A stretch of DNA of 64,000 nt from Bacteroidales bacterium MB20-C3-3 (GTDB lineage Bacteria; Bacteroidota; Bacteroidia; Bacteroidales; UBA932). This document shows, one piece after another, positions 25,202 to 33,831 of this stretch. Each line of letters starts with the position of its first letter. The first letter of the stretch is position 1. The stretch is taken from assembly GCA_035609245.1 (NCBI GenBank), contig CP141202.1, forward strand, positions 2,108,001-2,172,000, read 5' to 3'. The position numbers and the translations under genes were made by a program. The notes below the pieces were generated by a model. It ran no database searches and had not been told where the DNA came from. It worked only from the letters and a program-made list of their open reading frames with translations.

Positions 25202-26653
25202 ATGGAAATCAAAAACAAGAGGATTTCGGACGACCAGTTTTTTGCTGAACGCAAAGAGGTGTTAAAGCAATGGCCTACCGGTCAGGGAGTTGATTTTGAC
25301 GATGCTGTAAAATATCAGAAAGCTATTGCGGATACAAAAAGATTCGGCAACAAACTTGAAGCAGCTGATAAGAGTGGTGAGACACTTATCCAGCCAAGGG
25401 CAGGAGTTGCTCTTTATGAGGAGCACATTAAACTGCTAAAATTTTTAGAAAATGAGGGAGAGGCGGATCTTCTGCCAACGACTGTTGACAGCTACACAAG
25501 GCTCAACAGATATACCGAGGCTCAGACAGGTATTGAGAAGAGCAGGGAGACAGGCCGTTCTATGCTTAACGGATTTCCAATTGTAAACTACGGAGTTGAG
25601 ATATGCCGAGAGGTTACATCCTCACTTGACTCGCCGGTTCAGGTTCGTCACGGAACTCCTGACGCCAGACTTTTGACCGAGATTTCAATAGCAGGTGGAT
25701 TTACATCTTATGAGGGTGGTGGTATTTCATACAATATCCCTTACTCAAAGAACCATTCTCTTGAAAAAACCATAGCCCACTGGCAATATGCAGACAGACT
25801 TGTCGGGATGTACGAAGAGGCAGGGGTATCCATAAACAGAGAGCCATTCGGCCCTCTTACCGGAACTCTTGTTGCTCCGTGTATATCAAATTCTGTTGCT
25901 GTACTTGAGTCTCTTCTGGCTGCAGAGCAGGGTGTGAAGGACATAACAGTTGGTTATGGTCAGTGCGGAAACCTTATTCAGGATGTTGCTGCCATTCGCT
26001 CACTTAAGATGATGACAAGAGAGTACCTTGACAAGTTTGGATACAAAGATGTGAGGGTTACTACAGTATTTCACCAGTGGATGGGAGGCTTCCCTCAGGA
26101 TGAGTCCAAATCATTTGGGGTTATATCATGGGGAGCAGCTGCAGCAGTTCTTGCTAAGGCAACAAAAGTTATTGTTAAGACTCCTCACGAGGCTATGGGT
26201 GTCCCTACAAAAGAGGCAAATGCATCCGGACTGAGAGCAACCAAACAGCTCACTTCAATGCTTAAAGACCAGAGCTTTACTGAGATACCTGCTGTGATTG
26301 CAGAAAGTAATATAATTATGCAGGAGATGAGATGTATTTTAGGCAAAGTTGAGGAGCTTGGTAAAGGTGATTTTGCAATAGGTACAGTGGCAGCTTTTGA
26401 AGCCGGAATTATTGATATTCCTTTTGCTCCAAGCAGATTTAACGCAGGAAAGGTTATGCCTGCAAGAGACAATTCAGGAGCAGTCAGACTTCTTGAGATT
26501 GGTAATATTCCATTCACAAAGGATTTAAGAGATTTCCACAGAGAGAAGCTGGAGCAGAGGGCTGCATTTGAGAATCGCCCGGTGAGTTTCCAGATGGTAA
26601 TTGATGATGTATATGCAATAGGAAAGGGATTCCTTGTAGGAAGACCTAAATAG
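25202..26653 (+). CDS. glmE: Glutamate mutase, catalytic epsilon subunit
   Basis: 483 residues, as in clostridial MutE/GlmE. The TIM-barrel sequence has family strings such as [46 protein letters not shown] and [13 protein letters not shown]. It binds glutamate and the adenosyl group and carries out the radical carbon-skeleton rearrangement with GlmS. It follows glmL by 17 bases. Confidence 0.97.
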   Translation: MEIKNKRISDDQFFAERKEVLKQWPTGQGVDFDDAVKYQKAIADTKRFGNKLEAADKSGETLIQPRAGVALYEEHIKLLKFLENEGEADLLPTTVDSYTRLNRYTEAQTGIEKSRETGRSMLNGFPIVNYGVEICREVTSSLDSPVQVRHGTPDARLLTEISIAGGFTSYEGGGISYNIPYSKNHSLEKTIAHWQYADRLVGMYEEAGVSINREPFGPLTGTLVAPCISNSVAVLESLLAAEQGVKDITVGYGQCGNLIQDVAAIRSLKMMTREYLDKFGYKDVRVTTVFHQWMGGFPQDESKSFGVISWGAAAAVLAKATKVIVKTPHEAMGVPTKEANASGLRATKQLTSMLKDQSFTEIPAVIAESNIIMQEMRCILGKVEELGKGDFAIGTVAAFEAGIIDIPFAPSRFNAGKVMPARDNSGAVRLLEIGNIPFTKDLRDFHREKLEQRAAFENRPVSFQMVIDDVYAIGKGFLVGRPK

Positions 26654-26669
26654 TATAAAGGAGTTTAGT

Positions 26670-27914
26670 ATGAAAATAGTAAAGGTAATTTGTTCAGCCG
26701 GAAAGACCGGATTCTTCTTTGACGACCAAAAGGCCATTAAGGCAGGAGCTAAGAATGATGGTGCATTTTATGAAGGTGCACCTTCAACAGAGGGTTTCAC
26801 AGCAGTAAGACAGGCTGGTGAGTCAATATCGGTACTCTTTGTTCTTGAGAACGGAGCTGTTGCTCACGGAGATTGTGCCGCTGTCCAGTACTCAGGCGCA
26901 GGCGGCAGAGATCCGCTGTTTCTCGCTAAGGAGTTTATTCCACTTATTGAAAAGGAGATAGCTCCCCTTTATGAAGGTAGAGAGATTACCTCATTCAGAG
27001 AGATGGCTGACCTGGTAGACAAAAGTAAAAGTCCTTCAACCGGTAAACAATATCATACAGCAATTCGTTACGGTATAACACAGGCTTGCCTGGATGCAGT
27101 TGCAAAGAGCAAATCAAAGCTTATGGCTCAGATTATAGCAGACGAATACGGAACAGAGATATCTGAAAAGATGATTCCAATCTTTACTCAATCAGGAGAT
27201 GACAGATACCTTAATGCAGACAAAATGATTATGAAGGCAGCACAGGTTCTTCCACATGCGTTATTTAACCATGTTGAAGGTAAAGTGGGTCTGAAGGGTG
27301 AGAAGATTGCAGCATATATCGAGTGGCTGAGGGACAGAATAATTAAACTTAAGCCATTTGAATCATATCATCCTACAATTCATATTGATGTTTACGGGAC
27401 ACTTAGTCAGGTTTTTAACAATGATTTTGAGAAAATTGCTGACTATGTGGGAGAGCTTTCCAAAATTGCCGAGCCATTCCATCTAAGAGTAGAGGGACCA
27501 GTGGATATGGGGGAGAGAGAGGCACAAATTGAGGCACTTAAGGTGATAAGAGAGCATATGGAGAGAAAGGGTATAAAGGCCGAGATAGTTGCAGATGAGT
27601 GGTGTAATACACTTGAGGACATAATTGATTTTACTAAGGCAAAAGCTGGTCACATGGCTCAGATTAAGACTCCGGACCTTGGAGGTATCAACAACTCAAT
27701 TGAGGCAGTACTCTATTGCAAAAGCCACGGAATGGGAGCATATTTAGGTGGAACCTGCAACGAGACAAATCGTTCAGCAGAGGTTTGTGCCCACATAGCA
27801 ATGGCTACCTCTCCTGTTCAGTATCTGGCAAAGCCGGGTATGGGAGTAGATGAGGGTTATATGATTGTTTTCAATGAAATGAGCAGGATATCTGCTCTAA
27901 AAAATATTCTTTAG
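26670..27914 (+). CDS. mal: Methylaspartate ammonia-lyase
   Basis: 414 residues, one more than the Clostridium tetanomorphum enzyme. It belongs to the enolase superfamily; the general-base lysine is Lys333 in AQIKTPDLGG, and metal ligands lie in HIDVYG, VEGPVD and VADEWC. It eliminates ammonia from 3-methylaspartate to give mesaconate, the second step of the methylaspartate pathway. It follows glmE by 16 bases. Confidence 0.97.
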   Translation: MKIVKVICSAGKTGFFFDDQKAIKAGAKNDGAFYEGAPSTEGFTAVRQAGESISVLFVLENGAVAHGDCAAVQYSGAGGRDPLFLAKEFIPLIEKEIAPLYEGREITSFREMADLVDKSKSPSTGKQYHTAIRYGITQACLDAVAKSKSKLMAQIIADEYGTEISEKMIPIFTQSGDDRYLNADKMIMKAAQVLPHALFNHVEGKVGLKGEKIAAYIEWLRDRIIKLKPFESYHPTIHIDVYGTLSQVFNNDFEKIADYVGELSKIAEPFHLRVEGPVDMGEREAQIEALKVIREHMERKGIKAEIVADEWCNTLEDIIDFTKAKAGHMAQIKTPDLGGINNSIEAVLYCKSHGMGAYLGGTCNETNRSAEVCAHIAMATSPVQYLAKPGMGVDEGYMIVFNEMSRISALKNIL

Positions 27915-27915
27915 T

Positions 27916-29286
27916 ATGGAAGAGATGAGAATTCTGTCGCCTACGGCGATACTTGGGTACGGATTTCCGATGGAGTCCTTCAAGGAGGGAATGAAACGCA
28001 AACCACATGTAATAGCTGTGGATGCCGGATCGACAGACCCGGGACCTTACTATCTTGGTGCAGGAAAATCCTTCACAGACAAAAACTCTGTAAAGAGAGA
28101 CCTGGCTATTATGATACCGGCTGCTATTGAGGCAGGTATTCCGGTAATAATTGGGACAGCCGGTGGAAGCGGCGGAAGGCCTCATGTTGATCTTACCATT
28201 GAAATTGTTAAAGAGATAGCTAAAGAGCAGTCACTAACCTTTAAACTAGCTGTTATTCAGTCTGAATTTGACAAAGAGTTTGTAAAAGAGAAGATTCGCA
28301 AAGGAGATATCTCTCCACTTTTCCCTGCAAAAGAGATTTCAGAAGCAGATGTTGAAGAGTCTGTAAGAATAGTTGCCCAGATGGGTGAGGAGCCATTTAT
28401 TAAGGCTCTTGAGGGTGGTGCGAATGTTATTTTGGCAGGCCGCTCTTACGATCCGTCTGTCTTCTCGGCACTTGCAATAAAAGAGGGATTTGACAAGGGT
28501 CTTGCGATACACCTGGGTAAAATTCTTGAGTGCGCAGCAATTGCTGCCTCTCCGGGAAGTGGCAGCGACTGTATGTTTGGTTATCTGAGAAAAGATGGTT
28601 TTGTACTGGAGCCACTATCACCTATTCGTAAGTGTACAACTCTGTCTGTTGCTGCACATACTCTTTATGAGAAGACAAATCCCTATATTCTTCCGGGTCC
28701 GGGAGGTGCTATAAATCTCCACGAATCAAGTTTCACCCAGATTGCTGACAACATGGTTGAGGTAAAAGGGAGTAAGTTTGTACCAACTGAAGAGTACTTT
28801 GTTAAACTTGAAGGTGTAAGGAGAGTTGGATTCAGAACCATATCCTGTGCTGCAGCAAAGGATCCTGTGATGATATCTCAGATTGATAAAATTGTAGAGA
28901 GCGTAAAGGAGAGGGTTAAGAATAACTTTGAGCATTACGGAATTACCGATTTCTTCCTTGATTTTAAAATCTACGGAAAGAATGGTGTAATGGCTATGTT
29001 CCCTAATCTTGAACAACAGGTTTCTCACGAACTTATGATTATTATCGAGGCAGTAGCACCAACGCAGGATCAGGCAGATACTATCTGTGGGTTTGCAAGG
29101 AGTACAATGCTTCACTATGGTTATGAGGGCAGAATTTCAACCGCCGGCAACCTGGCCTTCCCGTTCTCTCCATCGGACTGCAAAGTTGGAGAGGTATTTG
29201 AATTTAATGTTTATCACCTTATGAGGGTGGATGATCCTGCAGAGTTGTTCCCTGTTAATTACATTCAGTTCACAAAGGGCTGCTAA
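27916..29286 (+). CDS. AtuA-like (DUF1446) protein in the glutamate operon
   Basis: 456 residues, no signal peptide. Family strings: AGSTDPGPYYLG near residue 37, GTAGGSGGRPHVD near 79, ILAGRSYDPSVFSALA near 174 and HLGKILECAA near 200. The family is named from the acyclic-terpene-utilisation protein AtuA of Pseudomonas, yet terpene use is not expected here. Members usually pair with a DUF4387 protein, which is the next gene. It begins one base after the mal stop. The role is unknown; given its place it probably acts on a C5 acid of the mesaconate/citramalate branch. Confidence 0.85.
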   Translation: MEEMRILSPTAILGYGFPMESFKEGMKRKPHVIAVDAGSTDPGPYYLGAGKSFTDKNSVKRDLAIMIPAAIEAGIPVIIGTAGGSGGRPHVDLTIEIVKEIAKEQSLTFKLAVIQSEFDKEFVKEKIRKGDISPLFPAKEISEADVEESVRIVAQMGEEPFIKALEGGANVILAGRSYDPSVFSALAIKEGFDKGLAIHLGKILECAAIAASPGSGSDCMFGYLRKDGFVLEPLSPIRKCTTLSVAAHTLYEKTNPYILPGPGGAINLHESSFTQIADNMVEVKGSKFVPTEEYFVKLEGVRRVGFRTISCAAAKDPVMISQIDKIVESVKERVKNNFEHYGITDFFLDFKIYGKNGVMAMFPNLEQQVSHELMIIIEAVAPTQDQADTICGFARSTMLHYGYEGRISTAGNLAFPFSPSDCKVGEVFEFNVYHLMRVDDPAELFPVNYIQFTKGC

Positions 29287-29301
29287 AAAAAGGAGATAGT
29301 T

Positions 29302-29619
29302 ATGGAATACAAATTAATTGATATTGCATCTGTTATAAGGAGCAAAAATTCCGGTCCTTACGAATTGACTTTTGACATTATATTCAAGGATGTAGAGATG
29401 TACAAAAGGGTTAAAGAGGTTAAGGCAATTGACGGCAAACTATTTGCATCGCTTTACGAAATTGAGGAGAGCGATATAATTAGCCTGGTCTATTTTGACC
29501 CGGCAAAGGCCGTAAAAATTACTATTGTCCGCCCTATTCCATCGGGAGCACTTGGTGAGACTGATGTTTACGGAGCACAGCAGCATGCACCTCTTATGAA
29601 GATGACATTAACTCTTTAA
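29302..29619 (+). CDS. DUF4387 protein, partner of the AtuA-like protein
   Basis: 105 residues, soluble. The pattern LIDIASVIRSKNSGPYELTFDIIF and the end DVYGAQQHAPLMKM match DUF4387, whose members are almost always next to, or fused with, AtuA-like (DUF1446) proteins. It starts 15 bases after that gene. Probably a small subunit of a heteromeric enzyme; the reaction is not known. Confidence 0.85.
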   Translation: MEYKLIDIASVIRSKNSGPYELTFDIIFKDVEMYKRVKEVKAIDGKLFASLYEIEESDIISLVYFDPAKAVKITIVRPIPSGALGETDVYGAQQHAPLMKMTLTL

Positions 29620-29632
29620 AAGGATTTGTCTT

Positions 29633-30571
29633 ATGCAAAATCTACTTCAGGAATACTCGGTCTCATCACAATATTTTGCCCCGAGAGGGCGTGAGCGGCT
29701 TATGTTTCTCGGCGAGCAGATTGCGCAGAGACACCTCCAGTTTAACGACAGATTAATAGGAATTGTTGGAGACGCAGGTTCGGGGAAATCCTCTTTAATA
29801 AAGGGGATGTTTCCCGGACTTGAGCTCTCAAATGACGATGATGTACTTAACCCGCGTAAAATTATGCAGGTGAGGGAGGGGCTGGATGATCTGAAAGATT
29901 CGGGCTCGTATCATATTGATATGAGGTTCCAGACAGCATTTACCCAGATGTACGAAATTGTTGATTTTGTTAAAAATGTACTCTCCAGAAAGAGAAGGGT
30001 AATTGTGGAACATTTTGATCTTTTATACCCTGCACTTGGAATCAATGCAGACATTATAGTTGGCATTGGAGAGGAGATAATTGTAACAAGGCCAAGTGTC
30101 TTTGGCCCACTTCCCGGAAGTATATACGAGATTGTCCATAAGTCTCTTACATACAGAAAAATGGCTCATACTGCAGAGGATGTGACAATGCAGATTCTGG
30201 AGGAGGAGTTTGATATTTGTCACGATTGTTACTTTAGCTCAGACATTAGAAAAGGCTTTGTTTTAAAATTCCCTCAAGAGCCTTTTATTGACCTTGGCAG
30301 GCTGTCCAAAAGAATTAAAGAGACGCTGGATCTTGCAATGCCCGTTTCATATTATGATGAGAACCATATTAAGATTGGGGAAAAGATAGTTGTATGTGAT
30401 GGTCCCAGGTTGCATGTAAGCAATACCTCTAAAGTTCTGAATTTTTCGCTTGTGCAGAGACTTGTTAAAGACCCAAGGACATCAACATGGTGTCTGGTGG
30501 GACTTATTGATAATAATTCAGATGAGCTGGAGAACAGAAACACAGTCCACTTCTTAAAAAGAAAAGATTAA
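29633..30571 (+). CDS. P-loop protein with aminoacyl-tRNA-synthetase SAD-like domain, unknown role
   Basis: 312 residues, soluble. A Walker A motif GDAGSGKS lies at 46-53 (VGDAGSGKSSLIKG). The C-terminal third has a SAD-like (second additional domain of Thr/Ala-tRNA synthetase) signature: CDGPRLHVSNTSKV with Cys255 and His261, preceded by DENH (His245) and a CHDC pair (Cys196, Cys199). Bacteroidota uridine-kinase-like nucleoside kinases combine TGS/SAD and kinase domains, so this may be a distant cousin with the order changed. Similar proteins are known in other glutamate mutase operons. Its job is unknown: a kinase, a metal-binding sensor, or a maturation factor for the mutase or hydratase are all possible. 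Confidence 0.72.
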   Translation: MQNLLQEYSVSSQYFAPRGRERLMFLGEQIAQRHLQFNDRLIGIVGDAGSGKSSLIKGMFPGLELSNDDDVLNPRKIMQVREGLDDLKDSGSYHIDMRFQTAFTQMYEIVDFVKNVLSRKRRVIVEHFDLLYPALGINADIIVGIGEEIIVTRPSVFGPLPGSIYEIVHKSLTYRKMAHTAEDVTMQILEEEFDICHDCYFSSDIRKGFVLKFPQEPFIDLGRLSKRIKETLDLAMPVSYYDENHIKIGEKIVVCDGPRLHVSNTSKVLNFSLVQRLVKDPRTSTWCLVGLIDNNSDELENRNTVHFLKRKD

Positions 30572-30578
30572 ATACAAA

Positions 30579-31421
30579 ATGAGAGAGATAAAGGCAGATC
30601 AAATTACAGAGTTGGTAGAGAAACTCTGCATTGAGGCAAATTGTGTTATTACGGATGATATCCGTGCTTGTCTTGGTAGTTGTATGAAAAGTGAAACCTC
30701 TCCGCTTGGGAGAGAGATTCTTGGAACTCTTGTGGAGAATGCAAGAATTGCAGAGGATGAGATGAGTCCAATTTGCCAGGATACCGGGATGACAGTTGTA
30801 TTTGTAACCATGGGGCAGGATATTAAAATTGAGGGAGGTTTTATTGAGGATGCCATTAACGAAGGTGTGAGAAGAGGTTATGAAAAGGGTTATCTGCGCA
30901 AGTCTGTGGTAAAGGATCCCCTGGAGAGGGTAAATACAAAGGATAATACCCCTGCAGTAATTCATTTTGAGATTGTAAAGGGTGATGAATTTCATATTAC
31001 AGTTGCACCAAAAGGATTTGGCAGTGAGAATATGAGTCAGTTAAAAATGTTAAAACCAAGCCAGGGTATAAAGGGTGTTAAGGACTTTGTTATTAAAACA
31101 GTAGAGGAGGCGGGACCAAATCCTTGCCCTCCCATTATTGTAGGTGTGGGGATTGGAGGTACAATGGAGAAGAGCGCGCTGCTTAGTAAAAAGGCTCTGC
31201 TGAGAGCAGTTGGTACTCCAAGCGATAAACCTCATCTTGCGGCCCTTGAGGCAGAACTTCTGGAGACAGTAAACTCACTAGGCATAGGACCTGCCGGTCT
31301 TGGAGGGGAGACTACAGCCCTTGGAGTCCACATACTATCATACCCAACTCATATTGCCGGGCTTCCTGTATCTGTAAATATCGGATGCCATGCTACAAGG
31401 CATGCAGAGGGGAGCTTGTAA
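30579..31421 (+). CDS. Class I fumarase-type hydratase, alpha subunit (probable mesaconase)
   Basis: 280 residues, the N-terminal half of class I fumarase / L-tartrate dehydratase TtdA. The three [4Fe-4S] ligands are Cys66 (SPICQDTGM), Cys183 (PNPCPP) and Cys270 (NIGCHATRHAEG). The two-subunit form is usual in anaerobes. In this operon it most likely hydrates mesaconate to (S)-citramalate, a reaction known for class I fumarases and for the clostridial mesaconase. Fumarase activity cannot be excluded from sequence. It follows the P-loop/SAD gene by 7 bases. Confidence 0.9.
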   Translation: MREIKADQITELVEKLCIEANCVITDDIRACLGSCMKSETSPLGREILGTLVENARIAEDEMSPICQDTGMTVVFVTMGQDIKIEGGFIEDAINEGVRRGYEKGYLRKSVVKDPLERVNTKDNTPAVIHFEIVKGDEFHITVAPKGFGSENMSQLKMLKPSQGIKGVKDFVIKTVEEAGPNPCPPIIVGVGIGGTMEKSALLSKKALLRAVGTPSDKPHLAALEAELLETVNSLGIGPAGLGGETTALGVHILSYPTHIAGLPVSVNIGCHATRHAEGSL

Positions 31422-31449
31422 TAATTAACAAATTTAATAAATCAGAGAT

Positions 31450-31998
31450 ATGACCCAGGAGAGAACAGAACTCACAACTCCGTTATGTGAAAATGATATT
31501 AAGAGTCTCAAGGCCGGAGATATGGTCTATATTTCCGGTAAGATCTACACAGCAAGGGATGCCGCTCATAAAAGACTCAGCGAACTTATTGAAGAGGGGG
31601 TTGAAATGCCATTTGATTTCAATGGTGCTGTGGTTTTTTATGCCGGACCATGCCCTGCAAAACCTGGAAGACCTATAGGATCAGTAGGTCCTACCACAAG
31701 CGGAAGAATGGATCTCTACTCCCCTAAACTGATTGAGAGGGGATTAAAGTTCATGATTGGGAAGGGTCTGAGAAGTAAAGAGGTTTCCGATGCAATTGTT
31801 GAAAACAGAGGTCTCTATTTTGCAGCAATTGGTGGTGCCGCAGCTCTGATGGCAAAATGTGTCGTAAGCGCTCAGGTTATTGCATTTGAGGAGTTGGGTA
31901 CCGAGGCAGTGAGGGAACTTATTGTAAAGGATATGCCTGTTATTGTAGCGATTGATTCTGAGGGCAATGATATATACAAACAGAGGAAAAGTTTATAG
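31450..31998 (+). CDS. Class I fumarase-type hydratase, beta subunit (probable mesaconase)
   Basis: 182 residues, matching TtdB/fumarase C-terminal domain. The hallmark GPTTSGRMD segment lies at about 78-86 and FYAGPCPA at about 57-64. It completes the hydratase with the alpha subunit 28 bases upstream. It is the last gene of the operon; its 3' end overlaps the convergent truA gene by 6 bases, so no terminator is visible. Confidence 0.9.
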   Translation: MTQERTELTTPLCENDIKSLKAGDMVYISGKIYTARDAAHKRLSELIEEGVEMPFDFNGAVVFYAGPCPAKPGRPIGSVGPTTSGRMDLYSPKLIERGLKFMIGKGLRSKEVSDAIVENRGLYFAAIGGAAALMAKCVVSAQVIAFEELGTEAVRELIVKDMPVIVAIDSEGNDIYKQRKSL

Positions 31999-32769
31999 TT
32001 TGTAATCCGGGTACTCTATCTCTGTAAGAAAGAGCGGGTGAGCTGGAACGGAGTTGCCGGCAGAGGATCGGTTTTTAAGTTTCATCACCTCAATTATCCA
32101 TTCGGGCTCTTGTCTGCCTCTGCCAATTTCCAGCATTGTGCCAACAAGTGCTCTTACCATGTTTCTAAGGTATCTGTTTGCAGTTATTGTGAACTTATAA
32201 GATATATCATCTCCGTTTGAAAGAGGAGATTCTGATTCCCAAAGTGCTTTTGTTACAGTACAGATATTTGTCTTTGCATCTGTGTGAAGTTTAGCCATAG
32301 AGGTAAAGTCAAAAGTTCCTGTTATATATCCGGCTGCACGGTTCATTTTATCTATATCAAGTATGTATGGATAGAAATATGAGTACTCATTAAGGAAGGG
32401 GGATTTGTTAGAGTGAACATAGTAAATATATGTTCTGGATAATGCATCAAATCTGGCGTGAGCAACATCAGGAACCTGCCAGATGTCATGAACAACTATG
32501 TCAGTTGGAAGAATGGCATTAATTTTGAAAATCGTTCTCTGTGGCTCTTCAAACAGTGCCAGTGTGTCAGATGAGAGGTCAAAGTGTGCAATATAGTTGA
32601 CTGCACTCACCCCTGTATCTGTTCTTCCGGCACCTGTGACCTGGATTTTCTCTTTGAACCATATGGTCAATGCACGCTCCAGAGTCTCCTGCACTGACGG
32701 ATGCCCCGGCTGAACCTGCCACCCGTTGTAGTTTCTGCCGTTGTATGACAATTTGATGAAGAGACGCAT
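31993..32769 (-). CDS. truA: tRNA pseudouridine(38-40) synthase TruA
   Basis: 258 residues. Catalytic Asp51 lies in GAGRTDTGVSAV and the start MRLFIKLSYNGRNYNGWQVQ is typical. TruA isomerises uridines 38-40 of the anticodon arm. It is divergent from the Bat operon and converges on the hydratase beta gene with a 6-base overlap. Confidence 0.96.
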   Translation of the reverse strand: MRLFIKLSYNGRNYNGWQVQPGHPSVQETLERALTIWFKEKIQVTGAGRTDTGVSAVNYIAHFDLSSDTLALFEEPQRTIFKINAILPTDIVVHDIWQVPDVAHARFDALSRTYIYYVHSNKSPFLNEYSYFYPYILDIDKMNRAAGYITGTFDFTSMAKLHTDAKTNICTVTKALWESESPLSNGDDISYKFTITANRYLRNMVRALVGTMLEIGRGRQEPEWIIEVMKLKNRSSAGNSVPAHPLFLTEIEYPDYKL

Positions 32770-32809
32770 TAATTAAATAGTTAAATTCGCAAGATATTCA
32801 ATATTGATA

Positions 32810-32817
32810 CAAAAATA
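32810..32817 (-). promoter_or_regulatory. Promoter -7 element TATTTTTG for truA
   Basis: Minus-strand TATTTTTG matches TAnnTTTG; the predicted start near 32805 leaves a leader of about 36 nt. It lies in the 68-base divergent gap shared with moxR, for which no exact -7 match was seen. Confidence 0.35.
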
Positions 32818-32837
32818 TAAAAAATAGAGAGACTGTT

Positions 32838-33830
32838 ATGGAAAGCGTCAATATCAAAGAGCTCAATGAAAAGATTCAGAGAGAGAGCGCATTCGTAGAT
32901 ATGGTTACCCTTGAGATGAACAAGGTAATTGTAGGGCAGAAACAACTGGTTGAAAATCTGCTTATAGGCCTGCTTGCAAATGGGCATATTTTGCTGGAAG
33001 GGGTTCCCGGGCTGGCAAAAACTCTGGCCATCAATACACTTGCCTCAATTGTGGATGCTAAGTTCAGCAGAATCCAGTTCACTCCGGACCTGTTGCCCGC
33101 AGACTTAATCGGAACACTTATATACAGCCAGAAGCAAGAGGAGTTTAAAATTCGCAAGGGTCCCATCTTTGCAAATTTTGTGCTTGCAGATGAGATTAAC
33201 AGATCTCCTGCTAAGGTACAGAGTGCCCTTCTTGAGGCTATGCAGGAGAGACAGGTAACCATTGGAGATAACAGTTTTAAGCTACCGGAGCCTTTTTTGG
33301 TAATGGCAACTCAGAATCCAATTGAGCAGGAGGGGACATATCCGCTACCGGAGGCTCAGGTAGACCGTTTTATGCTTAAGGTAGTTGTAAATTATCCAAA
33401 AAAGGAGGAGGAGAAACTAATAATCAGGATGAACAACAGTGGGAAATTCCCTGTTGCAAACTCTGTTATTAAACCTGAAGATATACTAAGGGCCAGGGAG
33501 GTTGTCAGAGAGGTATATATGGACGAGAAGATAGAGAGATACATTGTTGATATTGTTTTTGCAACAAGAACTCCTGAAGAGTACGGTCTCTCCAGATTAA
33601 AAAATCTGATCTCATACGGAGGTTCACCTCGTGCAAGTATAAATCTTGCGATGGCAGCAAAGGCATATGCATTTATAAGAAGAAGGGGATATGTTATACC
33701 TGAAGATGTAAGGGCTGTTTGCTATGAAGTTCTGAGACACAGAATAGGGCTCACTTACGAGGCAGAGGCAGAAAATATTACTTCAGAGAACATCATAACT
33801 GAGATAATGAACGCTGTGGAGGTTCCTTAA
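32838..33830 (+). CDS. MoxR-type AAA+ ATPase of the Bat operon
   Basis: 330 residues. Walker A is GVPGLAKT (about 56-63), Walker B LADEINR (about 114-120), and the sensor segment ATQNPIEQEGTYPLPEAQ is diagnostic for MoxR. MoxR ATPases act with von Willebrand factor A proteins as chaperone-like assembly machines. It is the first gene of an operon running to 40859 (moxR, DUF58, membrane protein, batA, batB, batC, batDE), with spacings of 0-5 bases, linked in Bacteroides to tolerance of oxygen and other stress. Confidence 0.94.
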   Translation: MESVNIKELNEKIQRESAFVDMVTLEMNKVIVGQKQLVENLLIGLLANGHILLEGVPGLAKTLAINTLASIVDAKFSRIQFTPDLLPADLIGTLIYSQKQEEFKIRKGPIFANFVLADEINRSPAKVQSALLEAMQERQVTIGDNSFKLPEPFLVMATQNPIEQEGTYPLPEAQVDRFMLKVVVNYPKKEEEKLIIRMNNSGKFPVANSVIKPEDILRAREVVREVYMDEKIERYIVDIVFATRTPEEYGLSRLKNLISYGGSPRASINLAMAAKAYAFIRRRGYVIPEDVRAVCYEVLRHRIGLTYEAEAENITSENIITEIMNAVEVP

Positions 33831-33831
33831 T

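Noticed and set aside
30504-30995. 163-codon minus-strand frame
   Set aside because: Antisense to the hydratase alpha gene, with Cys/His-rich random composition; a shadow.
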